Of a stretch of 64,000 nt of DNA, positions 21,185-33,140 are shown in pieces. The notes below the pieces were generated by a model that did no database searches, had not been told where the DNA came from, and saw only the letters and a program-made list of their open reading frames with translations. Within the stretch, counting starts at the first letter, position 1; each line of letters opens with the position of its first letter. The translations under genes and the position numbers were made by a program. Origin of the DNA: Canna indica (taxonomy: Eukaryota; Streptophyta; Magnoliopsida; Zingiberales; Cannaceae); contig CP136897.1 of the NCBI GenBank assembly GCA_034359265.1, positions 30,553,501 to 30,617,500 of the forward strand, read 5' to 3'.

Positions 21185-21552
21185 GTCACGCACTTCTGAT
21201 CGTCGGCTAATAAGGGTGAGCGTCCGTGGGATAGCTCGGGGTCATTTTCTTCGTCTCTTCGCGCGCCTTTCAGCGCCACGTGAAAAGCTGAAATCGGACA
21301 ATAATGCACGGAGTTACGCCCGTTTTAAACGAAAAATAATAATTGAATTGTTATTTTCCTTATTTATTTACAAATTTTAATTTTTCGGGTCGGTTGGTCG
21401 GTCGAGCCGTCCGTAGAGGTTGCGGCGGGCCCCGTGCGGGCGATCGACAGCCAAGATTTATGGCGACAACGTCGTCCGTCCTTAACGTTTGGTTAGAAAG
21501 ATTGGCAAAAAAAATGATCTCGTCGTGCAATCAAATAGGTAGTAAAAGAAAA

Positions 21553-21669
21553 AGTGCAACATGAGGACTTCCCAAGGGGTCACCCATACTAGTACTAGTA
21601 TCGCCCAAGCACGCTTAACTTCGGAGTTCTGATGGGATTCGATGCGTTAGTGCTGGTATGATCGCAACC
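21553..21669 (-). rRNA. 5S rRNA: 5S rRNA gene, copy 45
   Basis: C117T, G108A, C95T, G82T, G72C, G70T, G31A, C28T, G3T. A distinctive lineage (copies 45, 54, 75, 78, 81) whose 3' T-run is TTTTTCTTTT. Confidence 0.9.
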
Positions 21670-22041
21670 GTTATGCACTTCTGATCGTCGGCTAATAAGG
21701 GTGAACGTCCGAGGGAGTGTTCGGGGGTCATTTTCTTCATCTCTTCGCGCGCCTTTCAGCGCCACGTGAACAGCTGAAATCGAACAATAATGCACGGAGT
21801 TACGCCCGTTTTAAACGAAAAATAATAATTGAAATGTTATTTTTCTTATTTATTTACAAATTTTAATTTTTCGGGTCGGTTGGTCGATGGAGCCGGCCGT
21901 AGAGTTTGCGGCGGGCCCCGCGCGGGCGATCGACAGCCAAATTTTATGGCGGCGACATCGTCTGTCCTTAACGTTTGGTTAGAAAGATTGGTAGTAAAAA
22001 AAATGATCTCGTCGTGCAATCAAATAGGTAGTAAAAAAATC

Positions 22042-22158
22042 GGTGCAACACAAGGACTTCCCAGGGGGTCACCCATCCTAGTACTACTCTCGATCAAGCA
22101 CGCTTAAGTTCGAAGTTTTGATGGGATCCGGTGCTATAGTGCTGGTATGATCGCACCC
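22042..22158 (-). rRNA. 5S rRNA: 5S rRNA gene, copy 46
   Basis: C107T, G66T, G65A, G51C, C46T, G41A, C24A, A23T. First of the 'GATCAAGC' lineage (46, 56, 61, 62, 89, 95, 96). The terminator is preceded by GAT (3' end CACCGATTTTTTT). Confidence 0.9.
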
Positions 22159-22526
22159 GTCATGCAATTCTGATCATCGGCTAATAAGGGTCAGCGTCCG
22201 AGGGACAGCTCGGGGTCATTTTCTTCGTCTCTTCGCGCGCCTTTCAGCGCCACGTGAAAAGCTGAAATCGGACAATAATGCACGGTGTTACGCCCGTTTT
22301 AAACGAAAAATAATAATTGAAATGTTATTTTTTTTATTTATTTACAAATTATAATTTTTCGGGTCGGTTGGTCGATCGAGCCGGCCGTAGAGGTTGCGGC
22401 GGGCCCCGCGCGGGCGATCGACAGCCAAATTTTATGCCGATGACATCATCCGTCCTTAACGTTTGGTTAGAAAGAGTGGTAAAAAAAATGATCTCATCGT
22501 GCAATCAAATAGGTAGTAAAAAAAAA

Positions 22527-22640
22527 GGTGCAACAGGACTTCCCAAGGGGTCACCCATCCTAGTACCACTCTCGCGCAAGCACACTTAAGTTCGAAGTTC
22601 TGATGGGATCCGGTGTGTTAGTGCTAGTATGATCGCACCC
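22527..22640 (-). rRNA. 5S rRNA: 5S rRNA gene, copy 47 (class II, 3-bp deletion)
   Basis: 114 bp long: three bases are lost near RNA 106-108 in helix V/I. Class II with C57T, G51C, C46T, G25A, C15T. Copy 57 has the same deletion; copy 90 is the undeleted form. Confidence 0.92.
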
Positions 22641-23008
22641 GTCATGCACTTCTGATCGTCGGCTAATAAAGGTGAGCGTCCGAGGGACAGCTTGGGGTCA
22701 TTTTCTTCCTCTCTTCACGCGCCTTTCAGCGCCACGTGAAAAGCTGCAATCGGACAATAATACACGAAGTTACGTCCATTTTAAACTAAAAATAATAATT
22801 GAAATGTTATTTTTCTTATTTATTTACAAATTTTAATTTTTCGGGTCGGTTGGTCGATCGAGCCGGCCGTAGAGGTTGCGGCGGGACCCGCGCGGGTGAT
22901 CGACAGCCAAATTTTATGGCGACGACGTCGTCCGTCCTTAACGTTTGGTTAGAAAAATTGGCAAAAAAAATAATCTCGTCGTGCAATCAAATAGGTAGTA
23001 AAAAGACA

Positions 23009-23125
23009 AGTGCAACACGAGGACTTCCCAGGGGGTCACCCATCCTAGTACTACTCTCGCACAAGCACGGTTAACTACGAAGTTCTGATGGGATCCGGTG
23101 CGTTAGTATTGATATGATCGCACCC
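23009..23125 (-). rRNA. 5S rRNA: 5S rRNA gene, copy 48
   Basis: C117T, G65T, G56C, A49T, C46T, C18T, G17A, C14T, with the displaced T-run of copy 39. Opens the second nine/ten-unit block. Confidence 0.91.
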
Positions 23126-23493
23126 GTCATGCACTTCTGATCGTCCGCTAATAAGGGTGAGCGTCCGAGGGACAGCTCGGGGTCATTTTCTTCGTCTCTT
23201 CGCGCGTCTTTCAGCGCCACGTGAAAAGCTAAAATCAGACAATAATGCACGGAGTTACGGCTGTTTTAAACGAAAAATAATAATTGAAATGTTATTTTTC
23301 TTATTTATTTACAAATTTTAATTTTTTGGGTCGGTTGGTCGATGGAGCCGGCCGTAGAGTTTGCGGCGGGCCCCGCGCGGGCGATCGACAGCCAAATTTT
23401 ATGGCGACGATGTCGTCCGTCCTTAACGTTTGGTTAGAAAAATTGGTAAAAAAAATGATCTCGTCGTGCAATCAAATAGGTAGTAAAAGAAAA

Positions 23494-23610
23494 AGTGCAA
23501 CATGAGGACTTCCCAAGGGGTCACCCATCCTAGTACTACTATCGCCCAAGCACGCTTAACTTCGGAGTTCTGATGGGATCCGGTGCGTTAGTGCTGGTAT
23601 GATCGCAACC
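23494..23610 (-). rRNA. 5S rRNA: 5S rRNA gene, copy 49
   Basis: C117T, G108A, C95T, G70T, G3T. Class I body with the same upstream region as mosaic copy 40. Confidence 0.94.
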
Positions 23611-23979
23611 GTTATGCACTTCTGATTGTCGGCTAATAAGGGTGAGCGTCCGAGGGAGAGTTCGGGGGTCATTTTCTTCATCTCTTTGCGCGCCTTTCAG
23701 CGCCACGTGAACAGCTGAAATCGGACAATAATGCACGGAGTTACGCCTGTTTTAAACGAAAAATAATAATTGAAATGTTATTTTTCTTATTTATTTACAA
23801 ATTTTAATTTTTCGGGTCGGTTGGTCGATGGAGCCGGCCGTAGTGTTTGCGGCGGGCCCCGCGCGGGCGATCGACAGCCAAATTTTATATTGACGACGTC
23901 GTCCGTCTTTAACGTTTGGTTAGAAAGATTGGTAAAAAAAACGATCTCGTCGTGCAATCAAATAGGTAGTAAAAAAAAA

Positions 23980-24096
23980 GGTGCAACGCGAGGACTTCCC
24001 AGGGGGTTACCCATCCTAGTACTACTCTCGCACAAGCACGCTTAACTTCGAAGTTCTGATGGGATCCGGTGCGTTAGTGCTGATATGATCGCACCC
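23980..24096 (-). rRNA. 5S rRNA: 5S rRNA gene, copy 50
   Basis: T109C, G89A, G65T, C46T, C14T; sister of copy 41. Confidence 0.93.
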
Positions 24097-24464
24097 GTCA
24101 TGCACTTCTGATCGTCGGATAATAAAGGTGAGCGTCCGAGGGAGAGTTCGGGGGTCATTTTCTTCATCTCTTCGCGCGCCTTTCAGCGCCACGTCAAAAG
24201 CTGAAATCGGACAATAATGCACGAAGTTACGCATGTTTTAAACGAAAAATAATAATTGCAATGTTATTTTTCTTATTTATTTACAAATTTTAATTTTTCG
24301 GGTCGGTTGCTCGATCGAGCCTGCCGTAGAGGTTGCGGCGGGCCCCGCGCGGACGATCGACAGCCAAGATTTATGGCGACGACGTCGTCCATCCTTAACG
24401 TTTGTTTAGAAAGATTGGTAAAAAAATGATCTCGTTGTGCAATCAAATAGGTAGTAAAAAAAAA

Positions 24465-24581
24465 AGTGCAACACGAGGACTTCCCAAGGGGTCACCCATC
24501 CTAGTACCACTCTCGCGCAAGCACGCTTCACTTCGGAGTTCTGATGGGATCCGGTGCGTTAGTACTAGTATGATCGCACCC
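24465..24581 (-). rRNA. 5S rRNA: 5S rRNA gene, copy 51 (class II)
   Basis: Same gene sequence as copy 42. Confidence 0.94.
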
Positions 24582-24936
24582 GTCATGCACTTCTGATCGT
24601 TGGCTAATAAGGGTGAGCGTCCGAGGGACAACTCGGGGTCATTTTCTTCCTCTCTTCGCGCGCCTTTCAGCGCCACGTGAAAAGCTGAAATCGGACAATA
24701 ATGCACGGAGTTACGTCCGTTTTAAACGAAAAATAATAATTGAAATGTTATTTTTCTTATTTATTTACAAATTTTAATTTTTCAGGTCGGTTGGTCGATC
24801 GAGCCGGTCGTAGAGGTTGCGGAGGGCGATCGACAGCCAAATTTTATGGCGACGACGTCGTCCGTCCTTAACGTTTGGTTAGAAAGATTGGTAAAAAAAA
24901 TGAGCTCGTCATGCACTCAAATAGGTTAAAAAAAAA

Positions 24937-25053
24937 GGTGCAACATGAGGACTTCCCAAGTGGTCACCCATCCTAGTACCACTATCGCGCAAGCACGCTT
25001 CACTTCGGAGTTCTGATGGGATCCGGTGCGTTAGTACTAGTATGATCGCACCC
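24937..25053 (-). rRNA. 5S rRNA: 5S rRNA gene, copy 52 (class II)
   Basis: Same gene sequence as copy 43, with the same GC-block loss in its spacer. Confidence 0.93.
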
Positions 25054-25410
25054 GTCATGCACTTCTGATCGTCGGCTAATAAGGGTGAGCGTCCGAGGGA
25101 CAACTCGGGGTCATTTTCTTCCTCTCTTCGCGCGCCTTTCAGCGCCACGTGAAAAGCTGAAATCGGACAATAATGCACGGAGTTACGTCCGTTTTAAACG
25201 AAAAATAATAATTGAAATGTTATTTTTCTTATTTATTTACAAATTTTAATTTTTCGGGTCGGTTGGTCGATCGAGCCGGTCGTAGAGGTTGCGGCGGGCG
25301 ATCGACAGCCAAAAATTTATGGCGACGACGTCGTCCGTCCTTAACGTTTGGTTTGAAAGATTGGTAAAAAAAATGAGCTCGTCATGCACTCAAATAGGTT
25401 AAAAAAAAAA

Positions 25411-25527
25411 AGTGCAACATGAGGACTTCCCAGGAGGTCACCCATCCTAGTACTACTCTCGCCCAAGCACGCTTAACTTCGGTGTTCTGATCGGATCCGG
25501 TGCGTTAGTGCTGGCATGATCGCACCC
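25411..25527 (-). rRNA. 5S rRNA: 5S rRNA gene, copy 53
   Basis: Copy 44 sequence plus private T45A. Confidence 0.94.
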
Positions 25528-25895
25528 GTCACGCACTTCTGATCGTCGGCTAATAAGGGTGAGCGTCCGTGGGATAGCTCGGGGTCATTTTCTTCGTCTC
25601 TTCGCGCGCCTTTCAGCGCCACGTGAAAAGCTGAAATCGGACAATAATGCACGGAGTTACGCCCGTTTTAAACGAAAAATAATAATTTAAATGTTATTTT
25701 CCTTATTTATTTACAAATTTTAATTTTTCGGGTCGGTTGGTCGATCGAGCCGTCCGTAGAGGTTGCGGCGGGCCCCGCGCGGGCGATCGGTTGCCAAGAT
25801 TTATGGCGACAACGTCGTCCGTCCTTAACGTTTGGTTAGAAAGATTGGCAAAAAAAATGATCTCGTCGTGCAATCAAATAGGTAGTAAAAGAAAA

Positions 25896-26012
25896 AGTGC
25901 AACATGACGACTTCCCAAGGGGTCACCCATACTAGTACTAGTATCGCCCAAGCACGCTTAACTTCGGAGTTCTGATGGGATTCGATGCGTTAGTGCTGGT
26001 ATGATCGCAACC
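25896..26012 (-). rRNA. 5S rRNA: 5S rRNA gene, copy 54
   Basis: Copy 45 lineage plus private C105G. Its spacer keeps the 23 bp that the trimer copies 75, 78 and 81 have lost. Confidence 0.9.
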
Positions 26013-26381
26013 GTTATGCACTTCTGATCGTCGGCTAATAAGGGTGAGCGTCCGAGGGAGAGTTCGGGGGTCATTTTCTTCATCTCTTCGCGCGCCTTTC
26101 AGCGCCACGTGAACAGCTGAAATCGAACAATAATGCACGGAGTTACGCCCATTTTAAACGAAAAATAATAATTGAAATGTTATTTTTCTTATTTATTTAC
26201 AAATTTTAATTTTTCGGGTCGGTTGGTCGATGGAGCCAGCCGTAGAGTTTGCGGCGGGCCCCGCGCGGGCGATCGACAGCCAAATTTTATGGCGGCGACG
26301 TCGTCTGTCCTTAACGTTTGGTTAGAAAGATTGGTAAAAAAAATGATCTCGTCGTGCAATCAAATAGGTAGTAAAAAAAAA

Positions 26382-26498
26382 GGTGCAACGCGAGGACTTC
26401 CCAGGGGGTCACCCATCCTAGTACTACTCTCGCACAAGCACGCTTAACTTCGAAGTTCTGATGGGATCCGGTGCGTTAGTGCTAATATGATCGCACCC
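26382..26498 (-). rRNA. 5S rRNA: 5S rRNA gene, copy 55
   Basis: T109C, G65T, C46T, C15T, C14T. This is the unit absent from the first nine-unit block; related to copies 76, 79 and 82. Confidence 0.93.
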
Positions 26499-26869
26499 GT
26501 CATGCACTTCTGATCGTCGGCTAATAAGGGTGAGCGTCCGAGGGACAGCTCGGGGTCATTTTCTTCGTCTCTTCGCGTGCCTTTCAGCGACACGTGAAAA
26601 GCTGAAATCGGACAATAATGCACGGAGTTACGCCCGTTTTAAATGAAAAATAATAATTGAAATGCTATTTTTCTTATTTATTTACAAATTTTAATTTTTC
26701 GGGTCGGTTGGTCGATCGAGCCGGCCGTAGAGGTTGCGGCGGGCCCCGCGCGGGCGACGGACAGCCAAATTTTATGGCGACGACGTTCTCCGTCCTTAAC
26801 GATTGGTTAGAAAGATTGGTAGTAAAAAAAATGATCTCGTCGTGCAATCAAATAGGTAGTAAAAAAATC

Positions 26870-26986
26870 GGTGCAACACAAGGACTTCCCAGGGGGTCAC
26901 CCATCCTAGTACTACTCTCGATCAAGCACGCTTAAGTTCGAAGTTTTGATGGGATCCGGTGCGTTAGTGCTGGTATGATCGCACCC
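26870..26986 (-). rRNA. 5S rRNA: 5S rRNA gene, copy 56
   Basis: Copy 46 lineage with the C24/A23 pair intact: C107T, G66T, G65A, G51C, C46T, G41A. Confidence 0.92.
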
Positions 26987-27354
26987 GTCATGCAATTCTG
27001 ATCATCGGCTAATAAGGGTCAGCGTCCGAGGGACAGCTCGGGGTCATTTTCTTCGTCTCTTCGCGCGCCTTTCAGCGCCACGTGAAAAGCTGAAATCGGA
27101 CAATAATGCACGGTGTTACGCCCGTTTTAAACGAAAAATAATAATTGAAATGTTATTTTTCTTATTTATTTACAAATTATAATTTTTCGGGTCGGTTGGT
27201 CGATCGAGCCGGCCGTAGAGGTTGCGGCGGGCCCCGCGCGGGCGATCGACAGCCAAATTTTATGCCGATGACATCATCCGTCCTTAACGTTTGGTTAGAA
27301 AGAGTGGTAAAAAAAATGATCTCGTCGTGCAATCAAATAGGTAGTAAAAAAAAA

Positions 27355-27468
27355 GGTGCAACAGGACTTCCCAAGGGGTCACCCATCCTAGTACCACTCT
27401 CGCGCAAGCACACTTAAGTTCGAAGTTCTGATGGGATCCGGTGCGTTAGTGCTAGTATGATCGCACCC
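27355..27468 (-). rRNA. 5S rRNA: 5S rRNA gene, copy 57 (class II, 3-bp deletion)
   Basis: 114 bp with the same 3-bp loss as copy 47, but G25 is intact. Confidence 0.92.
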
Positions 27469-27836
27469 GTCATGCACTTCTGATCGTCGGCTAATAAGGG
27501 TGAGCGTCCGAGGGACAACTCGGGGTCATTTTCTTCGTCTCTTCGCGTGCCTTTCAACGCCACGTGAAAAGCTGAAATCGGACAATAATGCACGGAGTTA
27601 CGCCCGTTTTAAACGAAAAATAATAATTGAAATGTTATTTTTCTTATTTATTTACAAATTTTAATTTTTCGGGTCGGTTGGTCAATCGAGCCGGCCGTAG
27701 AGGTCGCGGCGGGCCCCGCGCGGGCGATCGACAGCCAAGATTTATGGCGACGACGTCGTTCGTCCTTAACGTTTGGTTAGGAAGATTGGTAAAAAAAATG
27801 ATCTAGTCATGCAATCAAATAGGTAGTAAAAAAAAA

Positions 27837-27957
27837 GATGCAATGCGAGGGAGGACTTCCTAGGGGGTCACCCATCCTAGTACTACTCTCGCCCAAGCAC
27901 GCTTAACTTCGAAGTTCTGATGGGATCCGATGCGTTAGTGCTGGTATGATCACACCC
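27837..27957 (-). rRNA. 5S rRNA: 5S rRNA gene, copy 58 (4-bp insertion)
   Basis: 121 bp: a GAGG-like 4-bp duplication near RNA 104-107. Also C116T, G110A, T109C, G97A, C46T, C28T, C6T. Helix I and V pairing is disturbed. Copy 91, 15862 bp away, has the same insertion. Confidence 0.9.
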
Positions 27958-28325
27958 AATATGCACTTCCGATCGTCGCCTAATATGGGTGAGCATCTGA
28001 GGGAAACTTCGGGGGTCATTTTCTTTGTCTCTTTGTGCGCCTTTCAGCGCCACGTGAAAAGCTGAAATCAGACAATAATGCACGGAGTTACACCCGTTTT
28101 AAACGAAAAATAATATTGAAATATTATTTTTCTTATTTATTTACAAATTTTAATTTTTCGGGTCGGTTGGTCGATCGAGCCGGCCGTAGAGGTTGCGGCG
28201 GGCCCCGCGCGGGCGATCGACAGCCAAATTTTATGGCGACGACGTCCTCCGTCCTTAACGTTTGGTTAGAAAGAATGGTAAAAAAAAAGATCTCGTCGTG
28301 CAATCAAATAGGTAGTAAAAAAAAA

Positions 28326-28442
28326 GGTGCAACACGAGGACTTCCGAAGGGGTCACCCATCCTAGTACCACTCTCGCGCAAGCACGCTTAACTTCGGAGT
28401 TCTGATGGGATCCGGTGCGTTAGTGCTAGTATGATCGCACCC
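28326..28442 (-). rRNA. 5S rRNA: 5S rRNA gene, copy 59 (class II)
   Basis: Class II with G97C and C15T; same as copies 87 (apart from C114T) and 92. Confidence 0.95.
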
Positions 28443-28810
28443 GTCATGCACTTCTGATCGTCGGCTAATAAGGGTGAGCCTCCGAGGGACAACTCGGGGT
28501 CATTTTCTTCGTCTCTTCGCGTGCGTTTCAGCGCCACGTGAAAAGCTGGAATCGGACAGTAATGCACGGAGTTACGCCCGTTTTAAACGAAAAAAAATAA
28601 TTGAAATGTCATTTTTCTTATTTATTTACAAATTTTAATTTTTTGGGTCGGTTGGTCGATCGAGCCGGCTGTACAGGTTGCGGCGGGCCCCGCGCGGGCG
28701 ATCGACAGCCAAATTTTATGGCGACGACGTCGTCCGTCCTTAACGTTTGGTTAGAAAGATTGGTAAAAAAAATGATCTCGTCGAGCAATCAAATAGGTAG
28801 TAAAAAAAAA

Positions 28811-28927
28811 GGTGCAACACGAGGACTTCCGAAGGGGTCACCCATCCTAGTACCACTCTCGCGCAAGCACGCTTAACTTCGGAGTTCTAATGGGATCCGG
28901 TGCGTTAGTGCTAGTATGATCGCACCC
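28811..28927 (-). rRNA. 5S rRNA: 5S rRNA gene, copy 60 (class II)
   Basis: Class II with G97C, C39T, C15T; same as copies 88 and 94. Confidence 0.95.
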
Positions 28928-29298
28928 GTCATGCACTTCTGATCGTCGGCTAATAAGGGTGAGCGTCCGAGGGACAACTCGGGGTCATTTTCTTCGTCTC
29001 TTCGCGCGAGTTTCAGCGCCACGTGAAAAGCTGGAATCGAACAATAATGCACGGAGTTACGCCCGTTTTAAACGAAAAATAATAATTGAAATGTCATTTT
29101 TCTTATTTATTTACAAATTTTAATTTTTCGGGTCGGTTGGTCGATCGAGCCGGCCGTAGAGGTTGCGATGGGCCCCGCGCGGGCGACGGACAGCCAAATT
29201 TTATGGCGACGACGTCGTCCGTCCTTAACGATTGGTTAGAAAGATTGGTAGTAAAAAAAATGATCTCGTCGTGCAATCAAATAGGTAGTAAAAAAATC

Positions 29299-29415
29299 GG
29301 TGCAACACAAGGACTTCCCAGGGGGTCACCCATCCTAGTACTACTCTCGATCAAGCACGCTTAAGTTCGAAGTTTTGATGGGATCCGGTGCGTTAGTGCT
29401 GGTATGATCGCACCC
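29299..29415 (-). rRNA. 5S rRNA: 5S rRNA gene, copy 61
   Basis: Same gene as copy 56 (GATCAAGC lineage), with the ATCGG 3' junction. Confidence 0.92.
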
Positions 29416-29782
29416 GTCATGCAATTCTGATCGTCGGCTAATAAGGGTCAGCGTCCGAGGGACAACTCGGGGTCATTTTCTTCGTCTCTTCGCGCGCCTT
29501 TCAGCGCCACGTGAAAAGCTAAAATCGAACAATAATGCACGGAGTTACGCCCGTTTTAAACGAAAAATAATAATTGAAATGTTATTTTTCTTATTTATTT
29601 ACAAATTTTAATTTTTCGGGTCGGTTGGTCGATCGAGCCGGCCGTAGAGGTTGCGGCGGGCCCCGCGCGGGCGAACGACAGCCAAATTTTATGGCGACGA
29701 CGCCGTCCGTCCTCAACGTTTGCTTAGAAAGATTGGTAAAAAAATGATCTCGTCGTGCAATCAAATAGGTAGTAAAAAAAAA

Positions 29783-29899
29783 GGTGCAACACGAGGACTT
29801 CCCAGGGGGTCACCCATCCTAGTACTACTCTCGATCAAGCATGCTTAAGTTCGAAGTTTTGATGGGATCCGGTGCGTTAGTGCTGGTATGATCGCACCC
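29783..29899 (-). rRNA. 5S rRNA: 5S rRNA gene, copy 62
   Basis: G66T, G65A, G58A, G51C, C46T, G41A; keeps C107 and has the ordinary T-run next to the gene. Confidence 0.93.
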
Positions 29900-30267
29900 G
29901 TCATGCAATTCTGATCGTCGGCTAATAAGGGTCAGCGTCCGAGGGACAGCTCGGGGTCATTTTCTTCGTCTCTTCTCGCGCCTTTCAGTGCCACGTGAAA
30001 AGCTAAAATCGGACAATAATGCACGAAGTTACGCCCGTTTTAAACGAAAAATAATAATTAAAATGTTATTTTTCTTATTTAATTAAAATTTTTAATTTTT
30101 CGGGTCGGTTGGTCGATCAAGCCAGCCCTAGAGGTTGCGGCGGTCCCCGCACGGGCCATCGACAGCCAAGATTTATGGCGACGACGTCGTCCGTCCTTAA
30201 CGTTTGGTTAGAAAGATTGGTAAAAAAAATGATCTCGTCGTGCAATCAAATAGGTAGTAAAAAAAAA

Positions 30268-30384
30268 GGTGCAACGCGAGGACATCCCAGGGGGTCACCC
30301 ATCCTAGTACTACTCTCGCCCAAGCACGCTTAACTTCGGAGTTCTGATGGGATCCAGTGCGTTAGTGCTGGTATGATCGCACCC
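30268..30384 (-). rRNA. 5S rRNA: 5S rRNA gene, copy 63
   Basis: T109C, A101T, C29T; otherwise the majority sequence. Its AT block reads TTATTTAATTAAAATTTTTAA, a small rearrangement shared with copy 97. Confidence 0.95.
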
Positions 30385-30553
30385 GATATGCACTTCTGAT
30401 CGTCCGCTAATAAGGGTGAGCATCCGAGGGAGAGTTCGGGGGTCATTTTCTTAGTCTCTTCGCGCGACTTTTAGCGCCACGTGAAAAGCTAAAATCGGAC
30501 AATAATTCACGGAGTTACGCACGTTTTAAACGAAAAATAATAATTGAAATGTT

Positions 30554-30560
30554 ATTTTTC
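30554..30560. other. Spacer deletion scar (27 bp) at ATTTTTC
   Basis: The AT block is cut from GTTATTTTTC straight to GGGTCGG. In other units two ATTTTTC copies flank the missing 27 bp, so slippage or recombination between them is the likely cause. The same scar is at 46901-46907 in the duplicated block. Confidence 0.85.
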
Positions 30561-30714
30561 GGGTCGGTTGGTCGATCGAGCCGGACGTAGAGGTTGCGGC
30601 GGGCGATCGATAGCCAAATTTTATGGCGACGACGTCGTCCGTCCTTAATGTTTGGTTAGAAAGATTGGTAAAAAAATGATCTCGTCGTGCAATCAAATAG
30701 GTAGTAAAAAAACA

Positions 30715-30831
30715 AGTTCAACACGAGGACTTCCGGGAGGGTCACCCATCCTAGTACTACTCTCGCCCAAGAACGCTTAACTTCGAAGTTCTGATGGCAT
30801 CCGGTGCATTAGTGCTGCTATGATCGCACTC
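30715..30831 (-). rRNA. 5S rRNA: 5S rRNA gene, copy 64 (diverged)
   Basis: C117T, C114A, G97C, T96C, C94T, G60T, C46T, C34G, C24T, C14G, G2A. The T-run is displaced by TTG. The preceding spacer has lost 27 bp of the AT block. Confidence 0.89.
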
Positions 30832-31199
30832 AATATGCACTTCTGATCGTCGTCTAATAAGGGTGAGCGTCCGAGGGAGAGTTCGGGGGTCATCTTCTTC
30901 GTCTCTTCGCGCGCCTTTCAGCGCCACGTGAAAAGCTAAAATCGGACAATAATGCACCGGGTTATGCCCGTTTTAAACGAAAAATAATAATTGAAATGTT
31001 ATTTTTCTTATTTATTTACAAATTTTAATTTTTCGGGTCGGTCGGTCGATCGAGCCGGCCGTAGAGGTTGCGGCGGGCCCCGCGCGGGCGATCGACAGCC
31101 AAGATTTATGGCGACGACGTCGTCCGTCCTTAACGTTTGGTTAGAAAGATTGGTAAAAAAAATGATCTCGTCGTGCAATCAAATAGGTAGTAAGAAAAA

Positions 31200-31316
31200 G
31201 GTGCAACACGAGGACTTGCTAGGGGTTCACCCATCCTAGTACTACTCTCGCCCAAGCACGCTTAACTTCGGAGTACTGATGGGATCCGGTGCGTTAGTGC
31301 TGGTATGATCGCACCC
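31200..31316 (-). rRNA. 5S rRNA: 5S rRNA gene, copy 65
   Basis: G99C, G97A, C91A, A42T. The T-run is short (TTTTTC). Confidence 0.93.
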
Positions 31317-31684
31317 GATATGCACTTCTGATCGTCGGCTAATAAGGGTGAGCGTCCGAGGGACAACTCAAGGTCATTTTCTTCGTCTCTTCGCGCGCCT
31401 TTCATTGCCACGTGAAAAGCTAAAATCGGACAATAATGCATGGAGGTACGCCCGTTTTAAACGAAAAACAATAATTGAAATGTTATTTATCTTATTTGTT
31501 TACAAATTTTAATTTTTCGGGTCGGTTGGTCGATCGAGCCGGCCGTAGAGGATGCGGCGGGCCCCGCGCGGGCGATCGATAGCCAAATTTTATGGCGACG
31601 ACGTCGTACGTCCTTAACGTTTGGTTAGAAAGATTGGTAAAAAAAATGATCTCGTCGTGCAATCAAATAGGTAGTAAAAAAAAA

Positions 31685-31801
31685 GGTGCAACACGAGGAC
31701 TTCCCAGGGGGTCACCCATCCTAGTACTACTCTCGCCCAAGCACGCTTAACTTCGGAGTACTGATGGGATCAGGTGCGTTAGTGCTGGTATGATCGCACC
31801 C
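31685..31801 (-). rRNA. 5S rRNA: 5S rRNA gene, copy 66
   Basis: Two changes only, A42T and G30T; intact internal control region. Confidence 0.96.
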
Positions 31802-32169
31802 GATATGCACTTCTGATCGTCGGCTAATAAGGGTGAGCGTCCGTGGGACAACTCAAGGTCATTTTCTTCGTCTCTTCGCGCGCCTTTCAGCGCCACGTGA
31901 AAAGCTAAAATCGGACAATAATGCACGGAGTTACGCCCGTTTTAAACGAAAAATAATAATTGAAATGTTATTTATCTTATTTGTTTACAAATTTTAATTT
32001 TTCGGGTCGATTGGTCGATCGAGCCGGCCGTAGAGGTTGCGGCGGGCCCCGCGCGGGCGATCGATAGCCAAATTTTATGGCGACGATGTCGTCCGTCCTT
32101 AACGTTTGGTTAGAAAGATTGGTAAAAAAAATGATCTCGTCGTGCAATTAAATAGGTAGTAAAAAAAAA

Positions 32170-32286
32170 GGTGCAACACGAGGACATCCCAGGGGGTCAC
32201 CCATCCTAGTACTACTCTCGCCCAAGCACGCTTAACTTCAGAGTACTGATGGGATCAGGTGCGTTAGTGCTGGTATGATCGCACCC
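32170..32286 (-). rRNA. 5S rRNA: 5S rRNA gene, copy 67
   Basis: A101T, C47T, A42T, G30T. This unit has no counterpart in the downstream 42.5-50.5 kb block. Confidence 0.95.
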
Positions 32287-32654
32287 GATATGCACTTCTG
32301 ATCGTCGGCTAATAAGGGTGAGCGTCCGAGGGACAACTCAAGGTCATTTTCTTCGTCTCTTCGCGCGCCTTTCAGCGCCACATGAAAAGCTAAAATCGGA
32401 CAATAATGCACGGAGTTACGCCCGTTTTAAACGAAAAATAATAATTGAAATGTTATTTATCTTATTTGTTTACAAATTTTAATTTTTTCGGTCGATTGGT
32501 CGATCGAGCCAGCCGTAGAGGTTGCGGCGGGCCCCGCGCGGGCGATCGATAGCCAAATTTTATGGTGACGATGTCGTCCGTCCTTAACGTTTGGTTAGAA
32601 AGATTGGTAAAAAAAATGATCTCGTCGTGCAATTAAATAGGTAGTAAAAAAAAA

Positions 32655-32771
32655 GGAGCAACACGAGGACTTCCCAAGGGGTCACATATCCTAGTACTAC
32701 TCTCGCCCATGCACGCTTAACTTCGGAGTTCTGATGGGATCCGGTGCGTTAGTGCTGGTATGATCGCACTC
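32655..32771 (-). rRNA. 5S rRNA: 5S rRNA gene, copy 68
   Basis: A115T, C95T, G86T, G85A, T62A, G2A; box C is damaged (GGATATGTGACC). The upstream CACGTG is intact. Confidence 0.91.
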
Positions 32772-33140
32772 GATATGCACTTCTGAACGTCGGCTAATAA
32801 GGATGAGCGTCCGAGGGAGAGTTCGGGGGTTATTTTCTTCATCTCTTCCCGTGCCTTTCAGCGCCACGTGAAAAGCTAAAATAGGACAATAATGCACGGA
32901 GTTACGCCCGTTTTAAACGAGCAATAATAATTGAAATGTTATTTTTCTTATTTGTTTACAAATTTTAATTTTTCGGGTCGGTTGTTCGATCGAGCCGGCC
33001 GTAGAGGTTGCGTAGGGCCCCGCGCGGGCGATCGACAGATAAATTTTATGGCGACGACGTCGTCCGTCCTTAACGTTTGGTTAGAAATATTGGTAAAAAA
33101 AATGATCTCGTCGTGCAATCAAATAGGTAGTAAAAAAAAA

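Larger units (their letters stand above)
18667..27468. repeat. Higher-order repeat: nine-unit block and ten-unit successor
   Basis: Copies 39 and 41-45 recur as 48 and 50-54 at 4342-4344 bp. Copies 46-47 recur as 56-57 at 4828 bp, because copy 55 is an extra unit. Copy 40 differs from copy 49 only in its gene body class. Confidence 0.88.
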
